A stretch of 64,000 nucleotides of DNA from Alectoria sarmentosa. Its lineage: Eukaryota > Ascomycota > Lecanoromycetes > Lecanorales > Parmeliaceae. The translations under genes were made by a program, and so were the position numbers. How positions within the stretch are numbered: the stretch's first letter is position 1; each line of letters opens with the position of its first letter. Location: contig WOGZ01000033.1 of the NCBI GenBank assembly GCA_009733775.1, forward strand, positions 1-64,000, written 5' to 3'. Below, piece by piece: positions 36,798-48,694 of this stretch. The notes beneath the pieces are model-generated. The model was not told the DNA's origin and ran no database searches. It worked only from the letters and a program-made list of their open reading frames with translations.

Positions 36798-37199
36798 TAT
36801 CATCATCGATTTCAATAACCATTTATAGTTATCATTAATAATCTCTATTTAATTAATCTTATTTATTATTATCTCGTATCTCGTCTCGCCTTTGTAATCG
36901 TGATATATTATAAGAAAAAGTGATAAATTAAAATAATCTCGGATGTTAAAAGATTATGAATTTTTTTTCATTAACAAATAATTTCTTCTTATTTAAAACA
37001 CGTTTGAAATCATTTTTAAATATTTTATGAATGATTTTAATATCTTCTCTCGAAAGGGCGTATCTCGAATTATCATCGAAATTATATTTCGTATAATGTT
37101 TATGATGATAATTAAAGCAATCGATTAATTAAATAATAAAAAGCTTTTGATAACAATATAACGTTTAAAATAATTTATTAAATATATCGAAGGCGACGT

Positions 37200-40100
37200 T
37201 ACAATTATGAAGCACTCGATAATCGATATTATTATTATAAATATTTATCTCGACCTTATAAAAATGTGAACGAAAGAATTTTTTATCACATCGTCATCAT
37301 TTTTATAAAATATTATAATTTTTTATTTTTTTTAATCAGCCTCGATGTTAAAAAGCGAAATTAAAACGAAACGTTAAATCATTATTAAATTTAAAGATAA
37401 CGACGTCAAAAAACATCATCGCAAATAATCTTTTAAAAACTTATAAATTTATATTAAAACCCGCCTTAAAGCATATTCAATGTTAAAAACAATTAAAATC
37501 GAAATCATCATTTAATTTAAGTTAAAAGATATTCGACTTTTTATGAAAATTCAAAAAAGCGTTAAAATTTTGAAAAATGTTAAGAACGTCAAAAATTGAA
37601 TAATATATTTTAATAAAAACGCGTTTATTTTGATTCTCATTTTTAGAATAATGATTTATAATATTTTGATTAAGATTTATTAATTATCGAAAAATGCCGA
37701 GTCTTTCGTCAAAATAATTATTTAAATAAATATATATCGCATTTAAAAAATCAATATTTGATATATCGAATAATTGAATAAAAATAAAATCAAAAATTCA
37801 TTAATGTTCTTTTTAATAATAGTGGTGAAATTTTTAAAAACTTATTATATCAATGTTATTTAAAATATCGAATTAAATTAATTTTTATTAAAAGGAAATG
37901 AACATTATGATTACGAAAAGTACGTTCGCGAGAATCGAATCATTAAATGTTTTCAATATCAAAAATCAAGTTATATCACTTTTATATACGATTTCAAAAT
38001 TTCAATTTGCGTGTATTATGTTCAAAAACATGATTTTAAAAAATGCGAAAAACATTAAAAAATAGACTTTTAATTTAAATGCGTTAATTGTTAAAATTTA
38101 TATAAAACTCATAATTTTAAATGTGAATATATCAAAATAATTATTTAAGAAAGATAATGAAAAAGCGTCGAGAATCTTAAATCGCATATTTTAAAAATAA
38201 AAATCATCCCCTCATTAAAAATATTCAATCGACGAAAAAAAGTTAATTAATCACTTTTCAAATCATAAAAATTAACATAACGAAACCCGCGAAAATATAA
38301 AAACTTATTTAATTTAAAGTAAAAAGAATTTCGAAGGAGATTCTCATAATAAAAGTTATAAAAGCATCGATTAATAATAACAATGTCATTTTTATCTTAT
38401 TTAATTAATCAACGAAGGTTATAATCAACGCTAACGTCGTTTTATCGAATTAATCGATAAAAATTATATTAAACATATTCGATTTTAATATCACAAAAAG
38501 TCGAAATTAAAGCATAAATATTAATACGAATTCGAAAATTATTATTTTTAATTTTGAGATAACGTTCTCATAAAGTTTTTAAAAATAAAATCAAATAATT
38601 CAATTAAGAAAACGCAAAACGACAATAAAAAGTCTCTTAATGTTATTAAATAAAAATCATATTAAAAAATATAAAGCGAGCGATTAAATGCTAAATTGAA
38701 CACCCTTAAATATTTTAACAAAGACATCAATATTAATTAACATCTTTGAAATAACGTCTTTAAAAACATTTAACTTCGAAAAACTATTTTTTATAAAAAT
38801 AAACATAATAAAAACGAGAGCCGAGGATATAAATAAAGAAAATCACTCATTAACTTTAAAAATAAGACCTAAAAAAAATATTGAGAAACTTATAAATTCA
38901 ATTTTTTATAAAAAGCCGTTAAAGACAGAGTTATTAATTCAAAAGAAAATTAAAAAGAGTTATATTGTTTTTCTCGTTAACACGAATTCAACACGCGAAT
39001 TTTTTATAAATGAAATCTCATTTTCAAAAATGACGGAAATAATTATAAAAGTGAATATTCCTTTAAAAAGTCGTCAAATTAAAAATGTCATAAAAGTTAT
39101 AAAAAATCAAAACGATATTTCGTTATAAATACACACTCGTCTCAATAAATATCATAATTTTAAAAATCACGACTCACAATTTTTCAATATAACGTTTATA
39201 AATCGATAAACGTTATAAAACCTTTATTTCAAAAACTTACAATCTTTAAATGCGACATTTTAATTATATAAAAGTTTTAAAAACACTTTAAGAAAAATTA
39301 AACTCATTATTTAATTTTAATAAATTATCATTTATATTATTTAAGCGTAAAAAACACGTTAATTAAAATTTACACATATATTAATATCAAAATATTTATG
39401 AATTATTAATATTTTAAAGTATATAGCGAAAATATAATAATCGTCATAATCAAGTCTTAAAAGGAGAGATAAAAGATTTTACACATTTATAATATTTATA
39501 ACGCTTTTTTCTTTTAAAAATTCGAGACATATTTTTAAAAAAACAAAATCGACGTAATAAAGTTATATTCGAAAATCTCATTTTTTGATATCTTTCGAAT
39601 TGCGATCGCGAGAGACGTGATCGATAAACATTTTATTATAAATGATTTTAATTTATATTATTCATTATAAATAAGATCAAAAAAGCATCAACACGCGAAA
39701 ATAAACATTATAATCGATATTATAAATATTATAAAATTTTAATTATTGACATTAAAAGAAATATAAATATTTAAGTTTAAAAAGCATAATAAAGCGATCA
39801 TCATAAATCTTACACTTATAATAATAAATATCGTCGACATAATAATAAAGTGCGACATCATTTAAAAAAAAAACTTCGATTTTAATTATGAGATTTTTTT
39901 TATAATGTTGAAACGAAATTTAATTCTCTAATTTTAAAAAGAAATTTATAATTAAAAGAAATTTAAAATGATAAACTTTTTGAAAGAATTGAAATTAAAG
40001 TTGTTTATAAACTTAATCTCAATTTCAATAAAAAAAGATTTGAATCATCAAATAAATCAATTAATTATAATTTTTTATAACGTTATTATTAATGTTATTT

Positions 40101-42950
40101 TTATCAGCAAAATATATTTCAAATCAAAATCGAAAATAAATTCAAAGTCAAAAAAAGTCATTAAAAAGATTCGAAAATTAAATAAAAAGTGATAATAAAC
40201 TCGCTTTTATAAAAATAAAAAGACGTTTAATTAAATTCGAAACATAAAAAAGAGACTTTTAAGAAATAAGCGAACGAAACGATAAAGATAATATGTGAAT
40301 AAATGCGATAATAATTAAAAGCTTTAAAATTTAAATAAATAAATCAAAAGTGAATGAATTAAATTATTATTATTTATTTTTAAACTCGCGGGATCAAATA
40401 ATATAATTATTGAAATCGTCGAAAAATAAACGTTATTTAAAAATAATTTTTTTTTATAAACACATTAAGCGAATTTGAATGATATAAAAAAATAAAAATA
40501 TTCATTTTTGAAAAAGTTCTCGATCATTATTAAATATAAAATTTAAAGAATTATAATAATAAATTACTTAAACAAAGTTATAAAGGATAACGATTTAATT
40601 TTTCGAATTTTATAAATAGCTTTAAATCGTATAAAGACTTGATTAAAGAATATTTATAACGCTTATATCGAGCATAATTATTATTTTAAACATTTTTATC
40701 ATTTTAAGACAATGATGCTTAAAAAGCCTGAAAATCTCGACGGAAAAAATTACATTTAATTAAAGTCGTATTAATCGATCGCTTTCTTCAACATATTGAG
40801 AAAAAGATTTGAAAAGATTATAATTATAAGACTTAATTATTTGATGAAAGAGTATTAATTTCTTTTTAAAAAATATATAAGCGAGCGCAAGCTTTTTTTA
40901 ATCGAAAATGTTATTTATATAATATTAAAAGAAGTTTATAAAGCGTGAAAATCGAAAGATAATTAAATCGTCTCATTATTAATATTAAACGTTAAAAATG
41001 CCTTCGATAACGTTTTTTATTTTAAATTATTACACAATTTAAAAAAGAGGGATATAAATAAGAAAGCCACGCGCTAAATTCAAAACTTTTTAAAAAATCA
41101 ATCGATTATCATCATCATGCTCGAAAACGAGTCTCTTAAATATAAATTAAAAATTGAAATCTTTTAGAGATTCTCAATCTCTCTTATTTTATATTTTTTT
41201 TTATAATGTTAATATAATAAAATTATGCAAAAAAAAGGTCATTTAATTTCAACATATATTAACGACGTTAATATTTTAATGAAAGAGTTTATAATATAAA
41301 CGAATTATAAGATTTTATAAATAATACACATCGAAATTCAACGTTGAGCGATGATTTATATTTCGAAATTCGAAATGAATAAATATAAATTGATACATTT
41401 TTGATTTAATAAGCAAATAATAAAAGCGTTAAAAAAGAATAATTTATAAACGATATTCGATTTAAATATTCATGAAATTATATTAAAGAAATTCGTAAAA
41501 TTATTAAGGATAAAATTCGACTCTAAATTAAAATAAACGAATTATATATAATTATTAAAGGCAAAAGTCGTTATAAAATTCAATGACTTAATATGTTACG
41601 TAGATTCAATTTGAAAAATCTTCTATAAAAGATTATAAAAATATATTAAAGCATAATTCTTTTCACATTACTCTTCAAATGTATTATTTGATATATATTA
41701 TTTATTAAAAATTATAAATTCAAAGAAAAAAAGATTTTATAAACATTTAAGATTATTTAAAAAAAAAACGATATGCATTATATCAAGAGGATTTAAAAAT
41801 GTCTTAAAAGTCGCTTTAAATGTGAAATGTCATATGCTTTTAATTTAAATAACCTTAAAAAAAGTCATTATAAAGATAGTATTTAAGTTATAAACGAATT
41901 CAAATTACGAAATAATACGATCGATTAAAGATATTATCGAAAAACAAAAATCGATCGCAAAATGTGCACGACTCAGAAGTTTTCTAAAAATGATTAAAGA
42001 TTTAATAAATTGACGATGATTTTAAGATAAAATGAAGCAGAGGGTTTTATATATAATATTATTATAATAAAAATCTTTGAAAATAAAGATTTACAAAAGC
42101 AAAAAAAAGTTCATTGCGAAACATTTTATGAAAATCATAATTAATTATCGTATTTTACACGTGTATATAAATGAGAATGAAATAAACGAGAAAATCGATA
42201 TTTCAGCATATGTCTTTTAAATTGACGTAACACAAAAACGATATTTGAGCGATAGCGATTATTTCATAATATACTTTAAAGAATTAAAAGAGATCAATAT
42301 GATTTATCAAATCGCAATTGACATCAACTCATTAATATTTATTATTTAAATAAATAATCAAGCAGTCATAAAATCTATCGTCGATTTTTAAAGACAATCT
42401 AGACAATATATCTTTTAAAGAATCGTTATCAAATTTGCGAAATTTAAAGAAAACAAAATATTCGTTATTTTACGTTAAATAATTGTATATAAAAATGTCT
42501 TAAATAATGAGATAATTGATTAATTAATCAAGAAAGCGTTATAATAATAAAACGTTCAAGATAATTAATAATGTTTACTTTTAACGATCAAATAACGCAT
42601 CAAAAAACTGATTAATAAAAATTAAGAAATTAATTAATAAACATATATGAAAAGCTCTGAACGCGAACTTCGCAAACACATTTTAAAATCACATTATTCG
42701 ATTATAAATTTTCATATAAAAATGCAAAAAGTTATAAGTTTAATGATGACATAATTACGAATCAAAATAACATTAAAAGATTTTTTATATACATATAATG
42801 TAATCGACACGCCTAATTGTCTCTGCGAAAAAAATTATTAAATTCGAAAACACATTATTAAATAATGTTCTCTATTCGAGAAAGAGAGACGAATTATATA
42901 AAATAATCACATTATTAACATTAAGAAAATATTTATAAAGTCGAATCGAG
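37200..42950 (+). mobile_element. Tad1-like LINE remnant, copy B (RIP-degraded)
   Basis: Plus-strand translation shows the domains of a non-LTR retrotransposon in order. A gag zinc-knuckle region lies at about 37,940-38,140 (KCFQYQK, ICVYYVQKHDFKKCEKH, HNFKCEYIK with Cys/His spacing mostly kept). ORF2 reverse transcriptase is at about 40,720-41,400 (FNILRKRFEKIIIIRLNYL, SLLILNVKNAFDNVF, LLHNLKKRDINKK, YINDVNIL). An RNase H-like segment is at about 42,160-42,360 (INEKIDISAYVF, YLSDSDYF, INNQAVIKSI), followed by a Cys-rich ending near 42,800-42,900 (DTPNCLCEKN). Many internal stops are RIP-type. It lies opposite copy A, with the MITE between the two 5' ends. Boundaries are approximate. Confidence 0.85.
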
Positions 42951-44520
42951 CAATATAAATAATAAAATATATAATAAAAATATAAATGTTAAACGTTTTC
43001 AAAAACGTTGAGTTTTAATAATCTCATTAATTTATGAATCGCATAATAAAAATTTATTCGTATCAAAGATAATAAATTATCGAGTTTGCGGGATCGATAG
43101 ACATTATATATTTTATTCATCAAACACAAAAACCAACCTCGCCTTTTTTAATACATTTTCATTTTTTTATTAATAATTATAATTTGACGCGACTTTTATT
43201 TTCTTATTTTCAATATAATTTAATTATAAACTTTTTTTAATTATTTATTCGTGATCGATAGCGCTTAAACATTTTAACTTTCTTAATCTTATATATCAAT
43301 TTTATAAAATTTTAATCTTTGTTCTTAATCACATTTCGTGAAATGAAGAAATAAAAATGAGATATAAAAATTTCACGATTTTTAAATATTCTTCGAACAT
43401 TAAATATTATTTATTTTTTAAATATAACATAAACAATCAAAGAATACGCGACATCAACATTAAAAAAATTAACGATTTTCAATCTTTTAAAGATAAATCG
43501 CAAATATTTAAATCACATTTGACGTCGAATATAAGCAAAAATACATTCGAAGATGATTAATCATTACATTAAATATCATCAAATATGAAAAAACGAATGC
43601 GATATCATAAAGAGATTATGAGATATGTTATTTCAAACGTATAATAAAAATTATTTCGCATTCATTTTAAATCATATAAAACGATTTCACATCGAAGATT
43701 CAAATCAAATATAATTTCTTATTATCGTATTTTTATAAGACGCGAATTTTAAAAAATGATATATCGCAATGTTTAATAAGCAGCTCGATAACAAAATTCA
43801 TTTTAATTTAATAATAAATCATATCGATTACATCGATTGAGTCCTTAAAAAGTATATAATTGATATTTATATTTTTATCGCTTAAATGATGATGATAAAG
43901 GCACGAAAAATAACATATTTGATTTTATTTATTCAATATAAAAAAGACATTTTATAATGTGAAAAGATCATAATAAATTTTGAATTTATATTAATGAATA
44001 ATGAATAAAAGTTTCGCGAGAGATGTGAATTCTTATAAGTCTTGAAATGAATTAATAAAAGATCATTATTTGATAATAAACTTATTTAATCCGCTAACAT
44101 TAAAGTTTACGATATATCAATAATTAATTTTATCATTATTTATTTTGAGCGAAGAGAGTGATGAGACGATTTTTTAACGAATCAAAATCTCTTTAATTCA
44201 AATAATCGCGATCGTTTTCTCGAATTGTTAAAAAAAAGTTCGAACACAAATTCGATAAAGAGAGATTTATTCATATAATAATAAAAAGGGTATTATTATC
44301 GTATAAAGAGCGATATTTCATTATTTTAAAATGTTAAATGCAAGATTCAACATCTTAAAATAATTGATTAAAAGTGACTTTTTGATATCGAGACGATAAT
44401 TATAATTGCAACTTTAAGGATTATTTATTTGATTTTAAAGCATTTTGAGAGCATTTAAGAAGCATTTTGGAAGTATTTTGAAAGCTATTTTTCTTTTTTT
44501 TTAGATGGGACGGGTTGATC
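42951..44520. other. A+T-rich DNA beyond LINE copy B
   Basis: A 67-codon plus-strand ORF at 43,357-43,560 has no recognised domain. Composition returns to normal at about 44,500 after a run of AAGCATTTTGGAAGTATTTTG-type words. No gene is supported. Confidence 0.4.
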
Positions 44521-44591
44521 TCATAAACATAATGTATTTAATATTGAACATGGCCCACAGAGGCCGAGTGAGGTTAGATCCATCATAGCCT

Positions 44592-44645
44592 ATAAGGCTA
44601 TGGGGACGCCCCTCCGATGTAGGAATCACACACACACACACACAC
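44592..44645 (-). repeat. Right arm of the inverted repeat bounding the A+T-rich block
   Basis: The reverse complement matches 17,011-17,063: a (TG)n run, then GATTCCTACATCGGAGGGGC and GTCCCCATAGCCTTAT. A short perfect hairpin, CATAGCC-TATAA-GGCTATG, sits at its inner edge (44,584-44,602) and is not present on the left side. Confidence 0.9.
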
Positions 44646-45147
44646 CGGTAGGTACCGAGGTACCCTCCTACTGATCAGAGTCATGACGAATTTGATAAGA
44701 CTTTTTTTCTCTTCTTTTCTTTTTTTCTTCTTTTTTGGTGTGTGATGATGACTGCACACATCCAGGCTCATATTTCAATTCAAAGTATCAGCTCGTGTTC
44801 CCTCTTCATGCGCCTGCTTTTCATTTTGGCCAAGTAATGTCAAGCGACAGGGTGCAACCATCATTTTGGAAATCCATGGGCCATTTGTCCTTCTTCAGCC
44901 GGAGCGCTTTGACCCCAGTTAGGATTCGCTAAGGCGCAAGACCCAAGGAATGAATATATGTACCTAGTTTGAAAGGTGACGGGGTCAGCGCAGCCAGGAT
45001 GGCTTAGCGACTAAGCGAATGGGCGTCAGATGAGAGCTGTTACCTGAGCACCTGAGCCACTTCAGCCCTACCAAGGAGCAGGCTTTGGGGGCTAGCTGAT
45101 TGACTAGCTTCTACTGTACTACTACCTAGGCTTTACTTCTCAAAATT
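44646..45147. other. Gene-free flank right of the block
   Basis: Contains a polypyrimidine stretch (44,701-44,737) and a 65-codon ORF without a domain. No TAAAA-like or other duplicated flank matching the left side was found. Confidence 0.4.
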
Positions 45148-47118
45148 TCAGTACGCGGGAGGATCACTGCCAGCCTGATAACGCCAGTGGTCTCTGCAAT
45201 GATCCATTTCCTTATCCAAAGTCTGTTTCTGTACACGGTGCTCTCGGCGGAGGTGTTCCCCGAATTTGTTGCCGTCGAAAAAGTCCTCGAGGTTACAGCC
45301 TTGATATCGACACCGATACTGGGCGCCTGTGGCGTATCGTTCCCACTTTGGAGTCGACATTCGATTTTTTCGGCATTCAACGAGACTCTCAGCGCAACTC
45401 GTAAAGTACTGAATAGTAACAGGCTGACTGGCCCAATGTGCGAAAGCATTCCTGATGGTGGTGATTGTCGTCGATCCGGCGTCTTTGCTAAACCAGTTCT
45501 GCTTTGGTTCCCATCGGTCAAGTGTAATATCCAGACCATCCGGATGATTCAGTCGATAGTATGGAAACCTTTGCGAGCGTTGCTCTCTCTCCATGTCTTC
45601 ATGGACTGTCTCGGGATCAGACATCTCATGAGCCCAGTCTCCCATTGTTCTTCGAATCATGTTAAAAAACCCCAGCCGCTTTTCTTCCTTCTTCCGTGCC
45701 GTTCCCACACTGACAATGATGCCAGTCGAGTTGCGTCCATGAAGCTCGTTGATCTCCCGCTTGCCTTGTCCTGTAGGGTTGTTGTTCTGACCAAAGCCTC
45801 CATCCGTGAAAAGTATATGTCCCGTAGTTCGGGCCTTTTCGATCTTCAATGGCTCGAAGAAGAACGGCGCTGCTGTGGCAGCTCGAGCTACCTGCCATAT
45901 CTCGAACTCCTGAGCTTTCTCGTAATTGGGTCCAGCTAATCTTCCCTTTCCGTTCCCTCTTGTTCTCGTGCTCGGGTCTGCAGACATACCGGTATTAGCT
46001 CGGCTTGACCCCATAGTCGTCCTAGGGGTAGGCATTGTGGAGTGGTCAGGTGTTGTTTGTTTTTCATGGTCGTACGAGCGAATGAAGTACGGCGTTCCCG
46101 ACGCTCCGTTGGCCTGGGACTTCTTAGTGGTAACAAATCTACAAAATCATAAGCTCCATTGTTCCTTTGTTTGTGCACATTCATCAAATCTCGCAAACAC
46201 AGAATCATCATATTCATGCCAACAGTGAGGTGCGAATATGGAAGCAAGGTTATTATGATCTCTCTCGCGACCCAAGATAAATAGGAAAGAGATGTGCGTG
46301 TAAGCTCTTCAAGGGGCGCTTACGTTGTGCACATGCCTCTCCTGGATGGGAACGTGATCATTCCGAAGGTCTCACCTTCTGGCTTTTCATTGCGCCTCTT
46401 CGTGACTTCTTTAAAAACTTTCTCTAAGCTCGCAGCCTTGTACTTGTACCTATTACCCAAGCCAAATTTCATCGATGTAAAGAACCGAGGTTTTCCGAAA
46501 ACTTTTTGTCCAAAATTTGTGTATTCGTAAATGCAGTCTGGAACGGTCATACGAAACCTTCCTAGCATAATGGCAATGAGCCTGCAAAATTCGTCAACGA
46601 TTTAACGGAAAACAAAACGAAAATGCTTACGCTCCAGTACTGGAACCGCAAAAGGTATCAAAATAATGACAAGGGAGATATCTTCGAGTACTCGGGAGTA
46701 CGCGAGCCTTTTCCTCATCATTGTGGGCTTCATCAATGAGCTTCCTTTCCTCGTCGGTCAGAGGGATTTGAGAAACGCCCCGAGGCCAGCTTTCGGGAGA
46801 AAAGCTGTGATAAATCTTGTCATCCACCTCTTCTGCCAAGGCAATGTATTCCATCAGTTTTTCAAGAGCCAACAGGCTCCAATAACCGCGGATGCCACCT
46901 CCATCTGCAAATCACAGTTAGCATAGTTTCAGCTTGGGAGTGCCAGTTGGATAACCTAGGCTGAGAATGTTGAACTTTCGCCACTCTGCATCGGCGCTAT
47001 CTTCAATAATACTTTCTGGCTCCTCTTGAAAATGACTGGGGTGAGAAGCGATGCCTTCCTCCGATTCCTGCCTATGCGCGTGCTGGAGCTTCCTAAGCAT
47101 TGGGCCAGAGCATTGCAA
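45148..47118 (-). CDS. Patatin-like phospholipase with C-terminal C2H2 zinc finger
   Basis: Patatin-like serine acyl hydrolases cleave lipid acyl chains with a Ser/Asp dyad. Exon 1 (47,118-46,956) and exon 2 (46,904-46,631) restore KFNILSLDGGGIRGYW, the oxyanion-hole loop. Exon 2 joins exon 3 (from 46,581) to give FDTFCGSSTGALIAIMLGRF, with the GxSxG nucleophile elbow. The catalytic Asp is in FTDGGFGQNNNP in the last exon. A further 54-nt intron (45,989-45,936, GTATGT...ATTAG) is in frame whether or not it is spliced. Between 46,300 and 46,145 the exon chain is uncertain: the reading DSVFARFDECAQT should continue into FVTTKKSQANGA, but the 30 bases between lack a GT donor. The C-terminus holds a Cx4C...Hx4H finger (YRCRYQGC...HLRREH). 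The gene may be weakly broken; the enzyme identity is firm. Confidence 0.8.
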
Positions 47119-48203
47119 AATAACCCGAAGCTAAGGAGAACTTTACCTCGAAAGAGACCATAATCCAAGAGGGTAGCTAGGTTTTAAAGTATATTCATTC
47201 TGGGCCATGGCGGACGAACTGAGCAGAGCCGACAAGGCTGGCGCTTGCAAGGACGCCATAGCTTGTTGATTAGGCAAACCTTGTAGCATGAAGAAACTAC
47301 GAAACACCTGGGATCAAATCTCGTGCAGTGTAGCATCTAAGCCGATCAGTCTTATCGGCCAATCAATAATTTAGACTTGAGGTGATCCAAAGGCGACAAG
47401 GCTGAGATGGGGCACCAATGACGCCCGAAATAGAAAAAAGCAAATCCAAAGAGGTAAAATCGATAATGCAGACGTTGAAGATAGCGCTCTAGATCATAAA
47501 TTGTAGTTGTAATCTTTCCCTCGTCCGCTGGAAGAATGACGGCCAAGCCGAGAGTCCCCGTAATAACCGGACACAGCTCCTGCATGAAGGAGGGTAGCAA
47601 ACGCGAGGCATTGGTAAGTTCGAACAAAAAGAAACGCTCATGGTAGCATAAGTTTGCAATCCTGCTCACCATGATGTGGTACCATAAGATGATATCATTG
47701 CCTTTATGCTGTCGCCGTCAATACTTCCAGAATCATTATATTGGCTCTGATTTCCTATGATTCAGGCATAGAACCCCTTTCTTGGTGGGAAAAATAAGTG
47801 TACTTACAGACGCGACTTGGGTCTCCAAACACTGGAACCAATTTGGGGCCCAAAATAGCTTAGCGTATCTTCGGTTCCCTAGCGTGGGGCACTACCTTAC
47901 CTCCCTGCAGTACAATCACGGCTGAATCTGCCTCAGCTGATGAAAACTGCCTCGCGCAAAATGTGTGGGTGTGGCCACTTTCATGTTCATTGGCTGCTGT
48001 TATTGGCGAGCAAAATGCCACGGACACGTGGACGGATCATACTGGGCGGAGGAGAGTTTAGTCATGGCACTGCGTTCGTCAGCCTCCCACTCTCGATGGC
48101 CTATAAAACCCAGTATCCTCAAAGTCGATTGCCACCCTGGAGCAGTAGCCCTCGGTCCTTTAGATTCACACTTTGACGTCTTCATCGATAATTTCCGTAC
48201 CGG
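47119..48203. other. Upstream region of the patatin gene
   Basis: An ORF of 106 codons at 47,352-47,672 (-) contains hydrophobic stretches but no recognised domain or splice partner. Part could be a promoter or an upstream exon of the patatin gene. The plus-strand ORFs at 47,940-48,327 shadow the next gene's 5' flank. Confidence 0.4.
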
Positions 48204-48694
48204 ATGGACTCTAGCGATGAGAGCACAGCCAAGAGTGCAGTTGCACTCGAGGAGGAAGAACCCTCCATCAGCCAGCACCTTACAAATCGTGGACGCTCGA
48301 ATAGCCCACATTGGAAAAAGTTGCTAGTGTATGACTGCGAGCAGCAGGCTGTCAAAGTCCAGAGCGAGAAAAATATTGGTAAGTCGCGCGCTCCAGTCGT
48401 CAATGCGCCGAGTTAACAGAAGCTCCATTATCAGATTTAGTTCATTGCCAGAAAGTAGATCTTCCTCCAAAGCGCAAGCAGGTCACGATTTTCGTCGATC
48501 CAGAGACAGAGTCCAAGCCGACAATAGCGAGCAAGGGGGCCGGTGGGCAGAGTAACGTGGTACTTGCAACACTATATCTTGATCGTTTGGGCGTGTATCA
48601 CCAGGTCCTTCGTTTCCTAGGACTGCTGTCAACGTTGTACGTGATGAATACAGCGCCGTGGAGTGAGACGTCTTCGCAGATCATTGGGGACTGA
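48204..48694 (+). CDS. Small hypothetical protein, two exons
   Basis: Exon 1 (48,204-48,378) ends in a consensus donor (G followed by GTAAGT). A 56-nt intron ends TATCAG, and exon 2 (48,435-48,694) continues in phase to a TGA, giving 144 residues. The join removes all in-frame stops, which favours a real gene. The N-terminal third is acidic and Ser-rich (MDSSDES, EEEEPSISQ). The middle is basic and polar (LPPKRKQVTIFVDPETES). A single hydrophobic stretch, VYHQVLRFLGLLSTLYVMNT, near residue 120 could be a membrane anchor. I do not recognise the family. A further intron near 48,555 is possible. It lies head-to-head with the patatin gene, about 1.1 kb away. Confidence 0.5.

Noticed and set aside
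17085..44520. Centromere
   Set aside because: A+T-rich retroelement-dense DNA is centromere-like, but 27 kb with definable element borders and conserved genes on both sides is equally a heterochromatic transposon nest. Sequence alone cannot show CenH3 binding.
17085..44520. Mitochondrial DNA insertion or bacterial/plasmid origin
   Set aside because: No mitochondrial genes, rRNA or tRNA; the high A+T is explained by transition mutations between repeat copies.
17011..44645. Starship-type giant element
   Set aside because: No DUF3435 tyrosine recombinase (captain) or cargo genes seen near either border; inverted terminal repeats of this kind are not their hallmark.
45187..45939. Plus-strand 250-codon ORF opposite the patatin gene
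   Set aside because: Antisense shadow of the conserved patatin catalytic exon; no domain of its own.
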